From Bacteroidetes bacterium GWF2_35_48 (GTDB lineage Bacteria > Bacteroidota > Bacteroidia > Bacteroidales > GWF2-35-48): 64,000 nucleotides of DNA. This document shows, piece after piece, positions 16,138 through 23,834 of the stretch. Location: positions 107,283 through 171,282 of the forward strand of contig MEOG01000088.1 in assembly GCA_001769125.1 (NCBI GenBank), read 5' to 3'. Numbering within the stretch: the first letter of the stretch is position 1; each line of letters opens with the position of its first letter. A program made the position numbers and the translations under genes. The notes beneath the pieces are model-generated. The model was not told the origin of the DNA. It made no database searches and was given only the letters and a program-made list of their open reading frames with translations.

Positions 16138-17313
16138 ATGAAAAAAATAGTAGTCATAGAAGACGATACGGTACTGCGGGAAAACATGCTGGACTTTCTG
16201 AGAGAAGAAGGCTATGACGCTTATGCAGCGCAGGATGGTGCGCAGGGTTTGCTTCTTACAAAAGAGGTAATGCCCGATCTGGTATTATGCGATATCGGTC
16301 TGCCTAAAATAAATGGCTACGACACATGCATTGCAATAAAAAAAGTAGATGCCCTTAAAGATATCCCTGTAGTTTTTTTAACAGCATTGTCGGGCAATGA
16401 AGCTGTTTTAAAAGGATTCAACGCAGGAGCGCAGGATTTTGTGGTAAAACCATTCCATTTTTCGGAATTATTGGTCAGAATCAAAAAACATATTGATCTA
16501 AAATGTAAAAAAGATCAATTACAGGAAATGAATTATTTGCTGGAAAAAAAAGTCAAAGAACGTACTGCTGAGCTTGAAAAAGCCTATAATCAATTAGAAT
16601 CTGCAAATACTATGTTGGAAAAACTGGATCTGCTCAAGACAGAATTTTTGAATATTATCAGTCATGAGCTGCGAACTCCGCTGAACGGTATTATGGATCC
16701 CTTACAATTACTCAAGCTTCAGGTTGAAAATAAAAATATGGTTGAACTTATCAGGCTGATTGACCAATCAGCTATACGTCTCGAAGAATTTTCATTAGCA
16801 GCTATAGAAATTACACGGTTAAAAACCGGGAAATCTGAAATGAATTTTTTATCTGTTTCATTAGATTGTATACTTGAATTAACATTGCTCCAAATTCAAA
16901 AAAAGCTTTCCGGAAATGTTGTGCTTATGAACCATGCTGTTGAAAAAAACGTTCGAATCAAGGCACATAAAAATTATTTGATAAACAGCCTTGCGAATAT
17001 TATTGAATCTGTAAATGTTTATTTGCCTAACGACGGGACTCTTGAAATAGGAACTACTGTCACTCCGAAAAACGTCTGTATTTTTATTAAGAGTAAAAAA
17101 ACCGGTTTAATTGCCGGGAACATGAAGAATCTATTTGAGTTTTTCAGGTTCGACGACAAAAAATGCGACCAGAGACAAAGACTCAAATTATACCTTTCAC
17201 AATTGGTTATTGAAATGCACCATGGGCATATTCACTTCCCGGGGTCTATGGAACCTGAAACTATTTTAACCATTTCATTTCCCGTTTTACAGGATAATTC
17301 TTTCTTAGGATGA
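16138..17313 (+). CDS. Receiver-histidine kinase hybrid with degenerate ATPase domain
   Basis: 391 residues. The receiver (Asp52 in LCDIGLPKINGYD, VVKPF) is closely related to that of the preceding gene. A coiled coil (LEKKVKERTAELEKAYNQLE) follows, then a good HisKA with His176 (IISHELRTPLNG). The ATPase-like part keeps an N-box-like LINSLANIIES, but the G1 (DxGxG) and G2 (GxGxG) boxes are missing where expected, and the final strands read HHGHIHFPGS.. and ILTISFPVL. It probably cannot bind ATP normally. It may act as a phosphotransfer or dimerisation partner, a phosphatase, or a pseudokinase that modulates the two intact kinases of the island. Confidence 0.85.
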   Translation: MKKIVVIEDDTVLRENMLDFLREEGYDAYAAQDGAQGLLLTKEVMPDLVLCDIGLPKINGYDTCIAIKKVDALKDIPVVFLTALSGNEAVLKGFNAGAQDFVVKPFHFSELLVRIKKHIDLKCKKDQLQEMNYLLEKKVKERTAELEKAYNQLESANTMLEKLDLLKTEFLNIISHELRTPLNGIMDPLQLLKLQVENKNMVELIRLIDQSAIRLEEFSLAAIEITRLKTGKSEMNFLSVSLDCILELTLLQIQKKLSGNVVLMNHAVEKNVRIKAHKNYLINSLANIIESVNVYLPNDGTLEIGTTVTPKNVCIFIKSKKTGLIAGNMKNLFEFFRFDDKKCDQRQRLKLYLSQLVIEMHHGHIHFPGSMEPETILTISFPVLQDNSFLG

Positions 17314-17371
17314 AAGAATCCTATTCACAAAATCTCTGTAAATTATTTGTTTTCCAAAGAATTAATTTTAT

Positions 17372-17379
17372 TACTTTTG
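17372..17379 (+). promoter_or_regulatory. Candidate -7 box before the second PAS/GAF kinase
   Basis: TACTTTTG fits TAnnTTTG; TTG at 17347-17349 lies 22 bases upstream. It is 52 bases before the ATG at 17431, so this gene can be transcribed apart from the receiver-kinase gene. Confidence 0.35.
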
Positions 17380-17430
17380 AACCTGCTGAAAAATTATAAA
17401 AAAAATGATTTTGTCCTGATATAAAAAAAA

Positions 17431-19131
17431 ATGAAAGAGGAGCTAACCAAATCCGAAGATAAATTTCGCATGATTTTTAATAAATCAAGAGATGAAATAT
17501 TTATTCATGAAATTAATGGAAATTTTATTGAGGTGAATCAGATGGCATGTGAAATGCTTGAATATTCACACGAGGAATTACTTCAAATGGGACCTGAAGA
17601 TATTGATGATCCTGAAAATGCAAAAAAAGTAGGTGAAAGAACGATTCATGTAAGTAAAGAAAAGTCTTGTTTTTTTGAAACAACTCAATTGTCAAAATCC
17701 GGTAAACTTATTTTTGTTGAAGTAAATTCCGTACTCATTGATTATTTTGGAAGGCCCGCTATTCTTAGCATTGCACGTGATATTACTGAAAGGAAAAAAT
17801 TAACATCCGAATTGACCAGGAACATTGATGTTCAAAATGTCATAAATATCCTTTTAAAAGAAGCATTGACAGCTATTCCTTTGGATAATTTATTAATATG
17901 GGCCATTGAATTGATTGTATCAATACCATGGCTGGCAATTGAGAAAAAAGGGGCTATTTTACTTACCAACGAAGAAGGTATCCTGGAAATGAAAGCACAT
18001 TACGGTTTGAGTAAGCACATTACAAAAACTTGTAAAAATGTGTATCCCGGCAAATGTATATGTGGAATTGTGCTGGAAACAAAGAAACAGTTGTTCGTAT
18101 CCAGGCTCGATCATCAGCATTCGGTTTTATATACGGATATTAAAGATCATGGGCATTATTGTGTACCCATTTTATACTCAGGTAAAGTGCTCGGAGTCCT
18201 TAATACCTATATAGCAAAAGATCATGCTTATTCTGAGTTTGAAATTAATTTTTTGGTTACAGTTGCAAATACACTTGCCGGTATTATTATCCGAAAAAAA
18301 GCGGAAATCGAATTGCAAAACATGAATGAAGTCCTTGAAGCAAAAATAACTGAACGTACTGCTGAACTGGCTACAATCAATGAAAAATTAAATTTGGAAA
18401 TTGCAGAAAGGCAAAGAGTGATTGAAAAAGAAAAAGAACTGAATATGCTTAAATCACGTTTTATCTCTGTAGTATCTCACGAATTTCGTACCCCGCTTAC
18501 AGGGATTTATACAAGTGTCCAGCTTTTTGAACGCTACGGCAATAAATGGGATGATGATAAAAAACAACAATTTTATAAAGATATTTATAAATCGGTAGGT
18601 TATACAAATATGTTACTGGAAGACGTTTCTCTTATTGGCAGGGATGATAGCGGGAAACTACCCTTTAACGCCAACCCTGTATTTATTGAGGCTGTTTGTT
18701 TTCAGGCGATCAAAGACATTAAGGCTTTTCATGGTGAATTATCAGATATAAATTTTATTTCAATCCCTGAATCTATAGAAGCTATTGCCGATGAATCGAT
18801 TCTCCGTCATATTCTGAACAATCTCTTGTCGAATGCTGTAAAGTATTCTGAGCAGGGTGGGCAAATTGAATTTATTGTTAAGCTTCAAGTTGATAATATT
18901 GTTTTCACTATTGCAGATCATGGAATCGGCATTCCTAAAAAAGATTTAAAATATATTTTCGAAACATTTCAAAGGGCGTCAAATGTAGGAACTACAAGAG
19001 GAACCGGGCTTGGCTTATCTATTGTTAAACGATGCGTTAAACTTCACAACGGAACCATTAAGATAAAAAGCAAATTAAATTCTGGAACCACTGTTATTGT
19101 TTCTATTCCTTATATAAAACCTTCTTCATGA
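17431..19131 (+). CDS. Soluble histidine kinase: PAS, GAF, HisKA, HATPase
   Basis: 566 residues without membrane segments. PAS domain at about 10-122 ending in ARDITERKK. GAF at about 135-290 carries C209-x-C211-G, H228-x-H230 and DHGHYC (H240, H242, C244), matching the GAF of the large kinase. A coiled coil precedes HisKA with His350 (VVSHEFRTPLTG). The HATPase is complete: HILNNLLSNAVKYS, DHGIGIP, GTGLGLSIVKRC. From the coiled coil onwards the protein is closely similar to the large kinase at 8771, so the two are paralogues that differ in the number of sensory domains. The following receiver-LuxR gene, 42 bases downstream, is its likely partner. Confidence 0.93.
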   Translation: MKEELTKSEDKFRMIFNKSRDEIFIHEINGNFIEVNQMACEMLEYSHEELLQMGPEDIDDPENAKKVGERTIHVSKEKSCFFETTQLSKSGKLIFVEVNSVLIDYFGRPAILSIARDITERKKLTSELTRNIDVQNVINILLKEALTAIPLDNLLIWAIELIVSIPWLAIEKKGAILLTNEEGILEMKAHYGLSKHITKTCKNVYPGKCICGIVLETKKQLFVSRLDHQHSVLYTDIKDHGHYCVPILYSGKVLGVLNTYIAKDHAYSEFEINFLVTVANTLAGIIIRKKAEIELQNMNEVLEAKITERTAELATINEKLNLEIAERQRVIEKEKELNMLKSRFISVVSHEFRTPLTGIYTSVQLFERYGNKWDDDKKQQFYKDIYKSVGYTNMLLEDVSLIGRDDSGKLPFNANPVFIEAVCFQAIKDIKAFHGELSDINFISIPESIEAIADESILRHILNNLLSNAVKYSEQGGQIEFIVKLQVDNIVFTIADHGIGIPKKDLKYIFETFQRASNVGTTRGTGLGLSIVKRCVKLHNGTIKIKSKLNSGTTVIVSIPYIKPSS

Positions 19132-19173
19132 AGATTATTTGACAAAATTTAAATTATACCTAACTTAAAGCTT

Positions 19174-20133
19174 ATGAAAAAGATACTTGTTATTGAAGAT
19201 GATCCCATAATTATCAGGTATATTGCAGAATTTCTGAAAGAAGAGGGGTTTGATGTTTATACCGCAGAAGATGGCGTACAGGGCATACAGGTAGCTATTG
19301 ATATTATTCCCGATTTAATTATTTGTGATATTTCCATGCCAAAGAAAGACGGGTATGAAGTCTGTAAAACGCTTCAATCCATACCGTCAACATGTACGGT
19401 CCCTTTTATTTTTCTTACAGCAAAAGCTCACATTGACGATCTTCGTCTTGGGATGCAGACGGGAGCTGATGATTATCTTACAAAACCATTTGAATTTTCA
19501 GAGTTAATAAGAAGTATAAACCTTCGACTGGAAAAGCATGAAAGATTCGTCAAGCAAAGTGATGAAAGATTTTTCGCATTAATAGATAATCCGATGATTG
19601 GTGTTTATATCTATCAGGAAAATAAATTTATTTATTCCAATTCAATGATAACGGAAATTCTTGGGTACTCTAAAGACGAATTGAAACATTTCAGTTTTGA
19701 AGACCTTGTTTGCAAAAAAGAGGATGAGGAATTAGTCAAAATTATTCGTTGTATCAAAGGAATTCATGGCTTTGTGCACACTGACGTTGAGATGTATAAA
19801 AAAAATCAGTCAATTACGGCAGTTGAAATCTTCGGTACAAAAATTAAATTTAAGGGCAGGAATTGTTTAATGGGGAACATGCTTGTTGTTAATTCAAAAA
19901 GAAGGGAATTACCAGAGAGTAAATATTCCAAAAATATAAAATTGTCCCGGGATGAAACTCTGACCCTTCAGTTAATTTGCAAAGGACTTACCTCAATTGA
20001 AATTTCTGAAAAACTACTTATTAGCGCAAAGGCCATTGAAGCGCGTAGGGCAAAACTTCTTCTGAAAACTGACTCAAAAAATACGGCAGATCTGGTTATG
20101 TTTGCTATACGTAACAGGTTTATTGAATTGTAA
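19174..20133 (+). CDS. Response regulator: receiver, PAS, LuxR-type DNA-binding domain (divergent third member)
   Basis: 319 residues with the same order as the twins at 7330 and 12642: receiver with phospho-acceptor Asp (ICDISMPKKDGYE) and LTKPF, a PAS-like domain (ALIDNPMIGVYIYQENKFIYSN), and a C-terminal LuxR-type helix-turn-helix (LICKGLTSIEISEKLLISAKAIEARRAKLL). The helix-turn-helix is more diverged than in the twins, and its recognition helix differs, so its DNA targets probably differ too. It follows the kinase gene at 17431 by 42 bases with no promoter seen between, suggesting one transcript. Confidence 0.9.
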   Translation: MKKILVIEDDPIIIRYIAEFLKEEGFDVYTAEDGVQGIQVAIDIIPDLIICDISMPKKDGYEVCKTLQSIPSTCTVPFIFLTAKAHIDDLRLGMQTGADDYLTKPFEFSELIRSINLRLEKHERFVKQSDERFFALIDNPMIGVYIYQENKFIYSNSMITEILGYSKDELKHFSFEDLVCKKEDEELVKIIRCIKGIHGFVHTDVEMYKKNQSITAVEIFGTKIKFKGRNCLMGNMLVVNSKRRELPESKYSKNIKLSRDETLTLQLICKGLTSIEISEKLLISAKAIEARRAKLLLKTDSKNTADLVMFAIRNRFIEL

Positions 20134-20261
20134 TTATTTTCAAATGCCTTTCTTTTTATTCTTCATTGTTTTTCCTGTTCTACACTCTTTTTCAATTCAA
20201 CAACATAGTGTTTTCACTATAATTTATTTTTAATTAGGATAGAGAAGTAGTATTTTCCCCA

Positions 20262-20292
20262 TTGATATACCTTTGGTTTGTGACTAAATTTG
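20262..20292 (+). promoter_or_regulatory. Promoter of secreted-protein gene 20335
   Basis: TTG (20262-20264), 20 bases, TAAATTTG (20285-20292): full match to the Bacteroidota -33/-7 arrangement, 43 bases before the ATG. Confidence 0.5.
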
Positions 20293-20334
20293 TTATATCA
20301 AATTTAATTGCATATAAACCTTTAAAAATAGTAT

Positions 20335-21510
20335 ATGAAAACGAGAACAATAATTGGCATATGCTTGTTCGTATCAGCAAGCTTTACGCTGAATGCCCAG
20401 GTAAAAATTGGCGACAATCCGGGGACTATTGATCCAAACTCTTTACTTGAGATGGAAAGTACAAATAAGGGATTTCTTCCGCCAAGAGTAGCTATTAATA
20501 GTGTTAGTTCCGCTTCCCCGCTGACAGCGCCTGTTTCAGCAGGTATGCTTGTTTACAGCAGTGGTGGAATAGTTCCGGACGGCTTTTATTATTGGGACGG
20601 GACTAAATGGCGCCCAATATTAAGCGATAATATTCCTTCTTACGGTGAACTTTACGAAAACGGAAGCAGTACATTAACAGTTACAACAGCTGGAACATAC
20701 TACCAGTGGATAAATGCAACCCTGGGTATAACAAAAGGCGCCGGATATGTGGTTGGCAGTGTTGCTACCGACAATCTTACCATTGGGGCATCTGGAGGTG
20801 GAATTTATAGGGTGGATGCTAATTCATCATTAAAAAGTAACGATGGCCGATGTAATAAAATGGTCTTATTTAAAAATGGAATTGCACAGGAAAATTTATT
20901 TTGCAGACAAACAACCCCTTCTGGAATCATCATTCCTTCGGAAAGCGTTAACTTGGTTGGAGGCACGCTGATAAGCGGAACCATCTCAGATATTGAGACT
21001 GCAGATGGAATTAATTATATTGTTCAGGAGGGGAATAGCGGTTCCGGATATGATATTCAATTCACTTTTACAGATTTGGAAAAGCAGGCTAATGTCTTAC
21101 TTTTTAATGGATATAATCTTGGAAGTAACGGACATGAAGTAGAACTACAGGTGTATAATATTACTACATCAGCTTGGGATAATATTTTAGCGTCAACAAA
21201 AGATATTCCAAATACCACTTCTGATATTTTCAGGGAATTTACAATACAAGGAAATTTAGCCAATTATTATAATGCAAGCAACCAAATGATCGTCAGGATT
21301 TATCAGACAGGCTCAGGCTCTTCAACTCATTATATGTATATTGATAAATTTCTTTTAACAGCAGATGAAGGGACTGTAAATGTTAAGATTTCAGGCTTAC
21401 TGAGCCTTGCTCCAGGTGATGTAGTCGATTTGAGACTTACATGTAATATTGTCGGAACCGTTTATAACATGCTCTATACAAATTTGAATATTTTCAGAAT
21501 AGATAAGTAA
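20335..21510 (+). CDS. Secreted protein of Bacteroidota surface/fibre type, function unknown
   Basis: 391 residues with a clear signal peptide (MKTRTIIGICLFVSASFTLNAQ). The early segment KIGDNPGTIDPNSLLEMEST, then GFLPPRV, is a motif common at the start of Bacteroidota exported proteins that resemble fibre or adhesin subunits; DGFYYWDGTKWRPI follows. The centre is beta-rich, with a jelly-roll-like stretch (LFNGYNLGSNGHEVELQVYN through MIVRIYQTGSGSSTHYMYID). I see no type IX sorting domain at the C-terminus. It is preceded by its own promoter and followed after 46 bases by another exported protein. A carbohydrate-binding or structural role is possible but not shown. Confidence 0.65.
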   Translation: MKTRTIIGICLFVSASFTLNAQVKIGDNPGTIDPNSLLEMESTNKGFLPPRVAINSVSSASPLTAPVSAGMLVYSSGGIVPDGFYYWDGTKWRPILSDNIPSYGELYENGSSTLTVTTAGTYYQWINATLGITKGAGYVVGSVATDNLTIGASGGGIYRVDANSSLKSNDGRCNKMVLFKNGIAQENLFCRQTTPSGIIIPSESVNLVGGTLISGTISDIETADGINYIVQEGNSGSGYDIQFTFTDLEKQANVLLFNGYNLGSNGHEVELQVYNITTSAWDNILASTKDIPNTTSDIFREFTIQGNLANYYNASNQMIVRIYQTGSGSSTHYMYIDKFLLTADEGTVNVKISGLLSLAPGDVVDLRLTCNIVGTVYNMLYTNLNIFRIDK

Positions 21511-21542
21511 ATCCTATAATGCGTTTTAATTATTATTTACCA

Positions 21543-21548
21543 GGGAGG
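21543..21548 (+). promoter_or_regulatory. Unusually strong Shine-Dalgarno sequence
   Basis: GGGAGG 8 bases before the ATG at 21557. Most genes in this window have no such site, so this start is well fixed and translation of the secreted protein is probably high. Confidence 0.55.
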
Positions 21549-21556
21549 AAAACACA

Positions 21557-22987
21557 ATGAAAAATATTTATATACATATCGCATTGATACTATTAGGCAT
21601 TTCTGCAAATGCTCAGAATCAAGCTACAAATACAGGTAACATACAAATGCACACAGGTGCGACAATGACTTTTTTTGGTGATTTTGTTAACAATGGTACT
21701 TTCACTGATGGAGGACAGGTTGCTATATTCGATGGCACTACTCACCAGAATATATCCGGTTCATCAAGTTTGACTTTCTCGAATTTAACAATAAAAAACT
21801 CTGCTGGAGTAACTTTACAGCAATCCATTATAGTTAATAACACATTAAATCTGACTTCCGGCGCTTTAGATTTAAACTCGAAAATGCTTACAATCAATAA
21901 TAATTCACCATCATCAATCAGCCGGACCAATGGTTACATTATAAGTGAAAAAACTGATAATTCAGGTAAATTAAAATGGAATATTGGCAGCAATACCGGC
22001 ACTTTTATATTTCCTTTCGGTACGGCATCTGGATCATATATTCCATTTGTGTTAGATATCACTTCGGGAGACATTGGCAATGTTACAGTCTCTACATATC
22101 CAACAGCAGCGGACAACATTCCTTATCCAACCAGCCCCATTATTGTAACAAATATTAATGATATAAATGGCTACGACAATAGCGCAAATACTGCAGATCG
22201 TTTTTGGCAGATAGATAAGGATGGACCTGATGGTACTGCAAGCTTAACATTTACGGCTGCAGGTTCCGAAATAGGTAGTATCAGTAATCTTATGGCGCAA
22301 CGATGGAATGATTTCACTGGTGGCTGGGATGCTCCGCTGCCTGGTCAGAGCAATACAGCAACTTCGGTAACAGTTCCAAATGTAACAAGTTTTTCACCCT
22401 GGATTTTATACGGAAACAATTCGCCATTACCTGTTGAATTACTAAATTTCGAGGTTAAAAAAATTAATAACTATGCAAATCTTTTTTGGACAACTGCATC
22501 AGAAATAAACAACTCTGGTTTTGAAATAGAAAAAAGCACAAACCTTAAAGAATGGAAAAATATTGGTTTTGTCTCTGGTAATGGGAACTCAAATATATTA
22601 TTGCAATACAAATTTAACAACCCCCTGGACGAAAACTTCAATAGCCGGGATTCATTCATCTATTTCAGATTAAAACAAATTGATTTCAATGGTGTATTTA
22701 AATATTCCGAAATCAGATCAATGAACTTAAATTATGAATCAAAAGAAATATCTGTAAAAGTCAATCTTTTTCCGAATCCAGCAACTGATATCATCAATAT
22801 TTTTACAAATACACCTGATCAGGAATATTTCGTAAAGGTACTTGATAGTAAGGGTTCAATAGTTATAAATACCACAATGACCGGGTGTCGGAGTTTTGAT
22901 ATTTTACATTTTAAGCCTGATGTATACCATATTGTACTAACGAATGATTTAACTGCTCTGCAAATAACTTTTATTAAGTTACAATAA
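21557..22987 (+). CDS. Secreted beta-repeat protein with type IX (type A) sorting domain
   Basis: 476 residues: signal peptide (MKNIYIHIALILLGISANAQ), then a right-handed-helix-like region of short Asn-rich strands (LTFSNLTIKNSAGVTLQQS, LNLTSGALDLNSKML). A linker with LPVELLNFEVKKINNYANLF and WTTASEINNSGFEIEKS is a hallmark of T9SS cargo in Bacteroidota. It ends with a type A sorting domain: VNLFPNPATDIINIF through a final LQITFIKLQ. The protein is expected to be secreted by T9SS and attached to the cell surface. Its gene is probably co-transcribed with 20335-21510. Confidence 0.85.
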   Translation: MKNIYIHIALILLGISANAQNQATNTGNIQMHTGATMTFFGDFVNNGTFTDGGQVAIFDGTTHQNISGSSSLTFSNLTIKNSAGVTLQQSIIVNNTLNLTSGALDLNSKMLTINNNSPSSISRTNGYIISEKTDNSGKLKWNIGSNTGTFIFPFGTASGSYIPFVLDITSGDIGNVTVSTYPTAADNIPYPTSPIIVTNINDINGYDNSANTADRFWQIDKDGPDGTASLTFTAAGSEIGSISNLMAQRWNDFTGGWDAPLPGQSNTATSVTVPNVTSFSPWILYGNNSPLPVELLNFEVKKINNYANLFWTTASEINNSGFEIEKSTNLKEWKNIGFVSGNGNSNILLQYKFNNPLDENFNSRDSFIYFRLKQIDFNGVFKYSEIRSMNLNYESKEISVKVNLFPNPATDIINIFTNTPDQEYFVKVLDSKGSIVINTTMTGCRSFDILHFKPDVYHIVLTNDLTALQITFIKLQ

Positions 22988-23249
22988 TTCGCAGGATTTA
23001 CTATTCCCGCTAAACAATAATTTAGCTGAATAATTCATTGGAATTCTCAAGTAGTTATATTAGTTACAATTAGTAAATATATTATGTTTCGACAGTTCGG
23101 CTGCACTCACTGCAACGCAAGTTCAACATAACCTACTTCGACAAGCTCTGCGTGTATTTTCTTCAAACGCACTTTCTATAACACATTAGCTTCGCTGATA
23201 CTTCGTGGTCATTAACTTTTCACAAAAGTTTATGAATAGAAAAGGGTAA

Positions 23250-23336
23250 TAGGTTTTTTACCTAAAAAATGACAATTTCTATTTTCTATTTTCCGATTTA
23301 TACATAAAAAATATGAATTCACTTAGCGTAATTTTG
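23250..23336 (+). promoter_or_regulatory. Shared regulatory module, copy C
   Basis: Dyad TAGGT-TTTTT-ACCTA (23250-23264); TATACATA at 23299-23306 with a weaker second dyad CATA-N5-TATG; -7 box TAATTTTG at 23329-23336. Spacings are 49 and 30 bases, against 50 and 30 in copies A and B. It drives the operon beginning at 23364 and shows that a start at 23313 would be upstream of the transcript. The rest of the gap 22988-23249 holds only TTCGACA-type dispersed repeats near 23098 and 23133. Confidence 0.6.
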
Positions 23337-23363
23337 CATTGTAAACTCTATAAAAATAGTAAT

Positions 23364-23816
23364 ATGAAAACGAAAAACTTAATCTTGACTTGTACAATTT
23401 TTTTGATTGTATCTTTTGCTTTTACTCAACCCCTGAATGCTCAGATTTATAAAAATTGCGTGGTGAAAAGTTACATAGAAACAGGGGAAAAAATTTCCGG
23501 TAAAGGAAATACCCGAATAGTAAAACTTAGAAAAAATCAAAGAAAGGCAGTTGATGTAACTTGTAAAGAAGGCAGAGAATATTACATTAAAGTACGTGGA
23601 AAATCAAAACTTGGAAATATACAAATCCGTGTATTTGGTAAAGACAATAAATTACTATTCGACAATGCATCTGAAGGATTTATCGAGACCATTAAAATTA
23701 CTCCTGAAATGGAGCAAAAATTATCCATTGAAGTTTTTGCGCCATCCGGAAAATTTAAGAATAAAGAAGCTATAAGTGCAAGTGTGTTTATTGCATCACA
23801 AAAAGCCATCAACTAA
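23364..23816 (+). CDS. Small exported protein, unknown function
   Basis: 150 residues from ATG 23364, chosen because the -7 box of the promoter lies at 23329-23336. Signal peptide MKTKNLILTCTIFLIVSFAF.. ending before QIYKN. The mature part (about 125 residues) is basic and beta-rich (YYIKVRGKSKLGNIQIRVFG, KLSIEVFAPSGKFKNKEAIS), resembling the bacterial pre-peptidase or similar small beta-sandwich folds, but I do not recognise a family. It lies 18 bases before the giant PKD gene under the shared module C. A periplasmic or surface partner of that protein is a reasonable inference. Confidence 0.6.
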   Translation: MKTKNLILTCTIFLIVSFAFTQPLNAQIYKNCVVKSYIETGEKISGKGNTRIVKLRKNQRKAVDVTCKEGREYYIKVRGKSKLGNIQIRVFGKDNKLLFDNASEGFIETIKITPEMEQKLSIEVFAPSGKFKNKEAISASVFIASQKAIN

Positions 23817-23834
23817 AAATAATAAAATTATTAT

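Noticed and set aside
23313..23363. Longer N-terminus for the small exported protein
   Set aside because: It would begin upstream of the -7 box at 23329-23336 and would bury the signal peptide.
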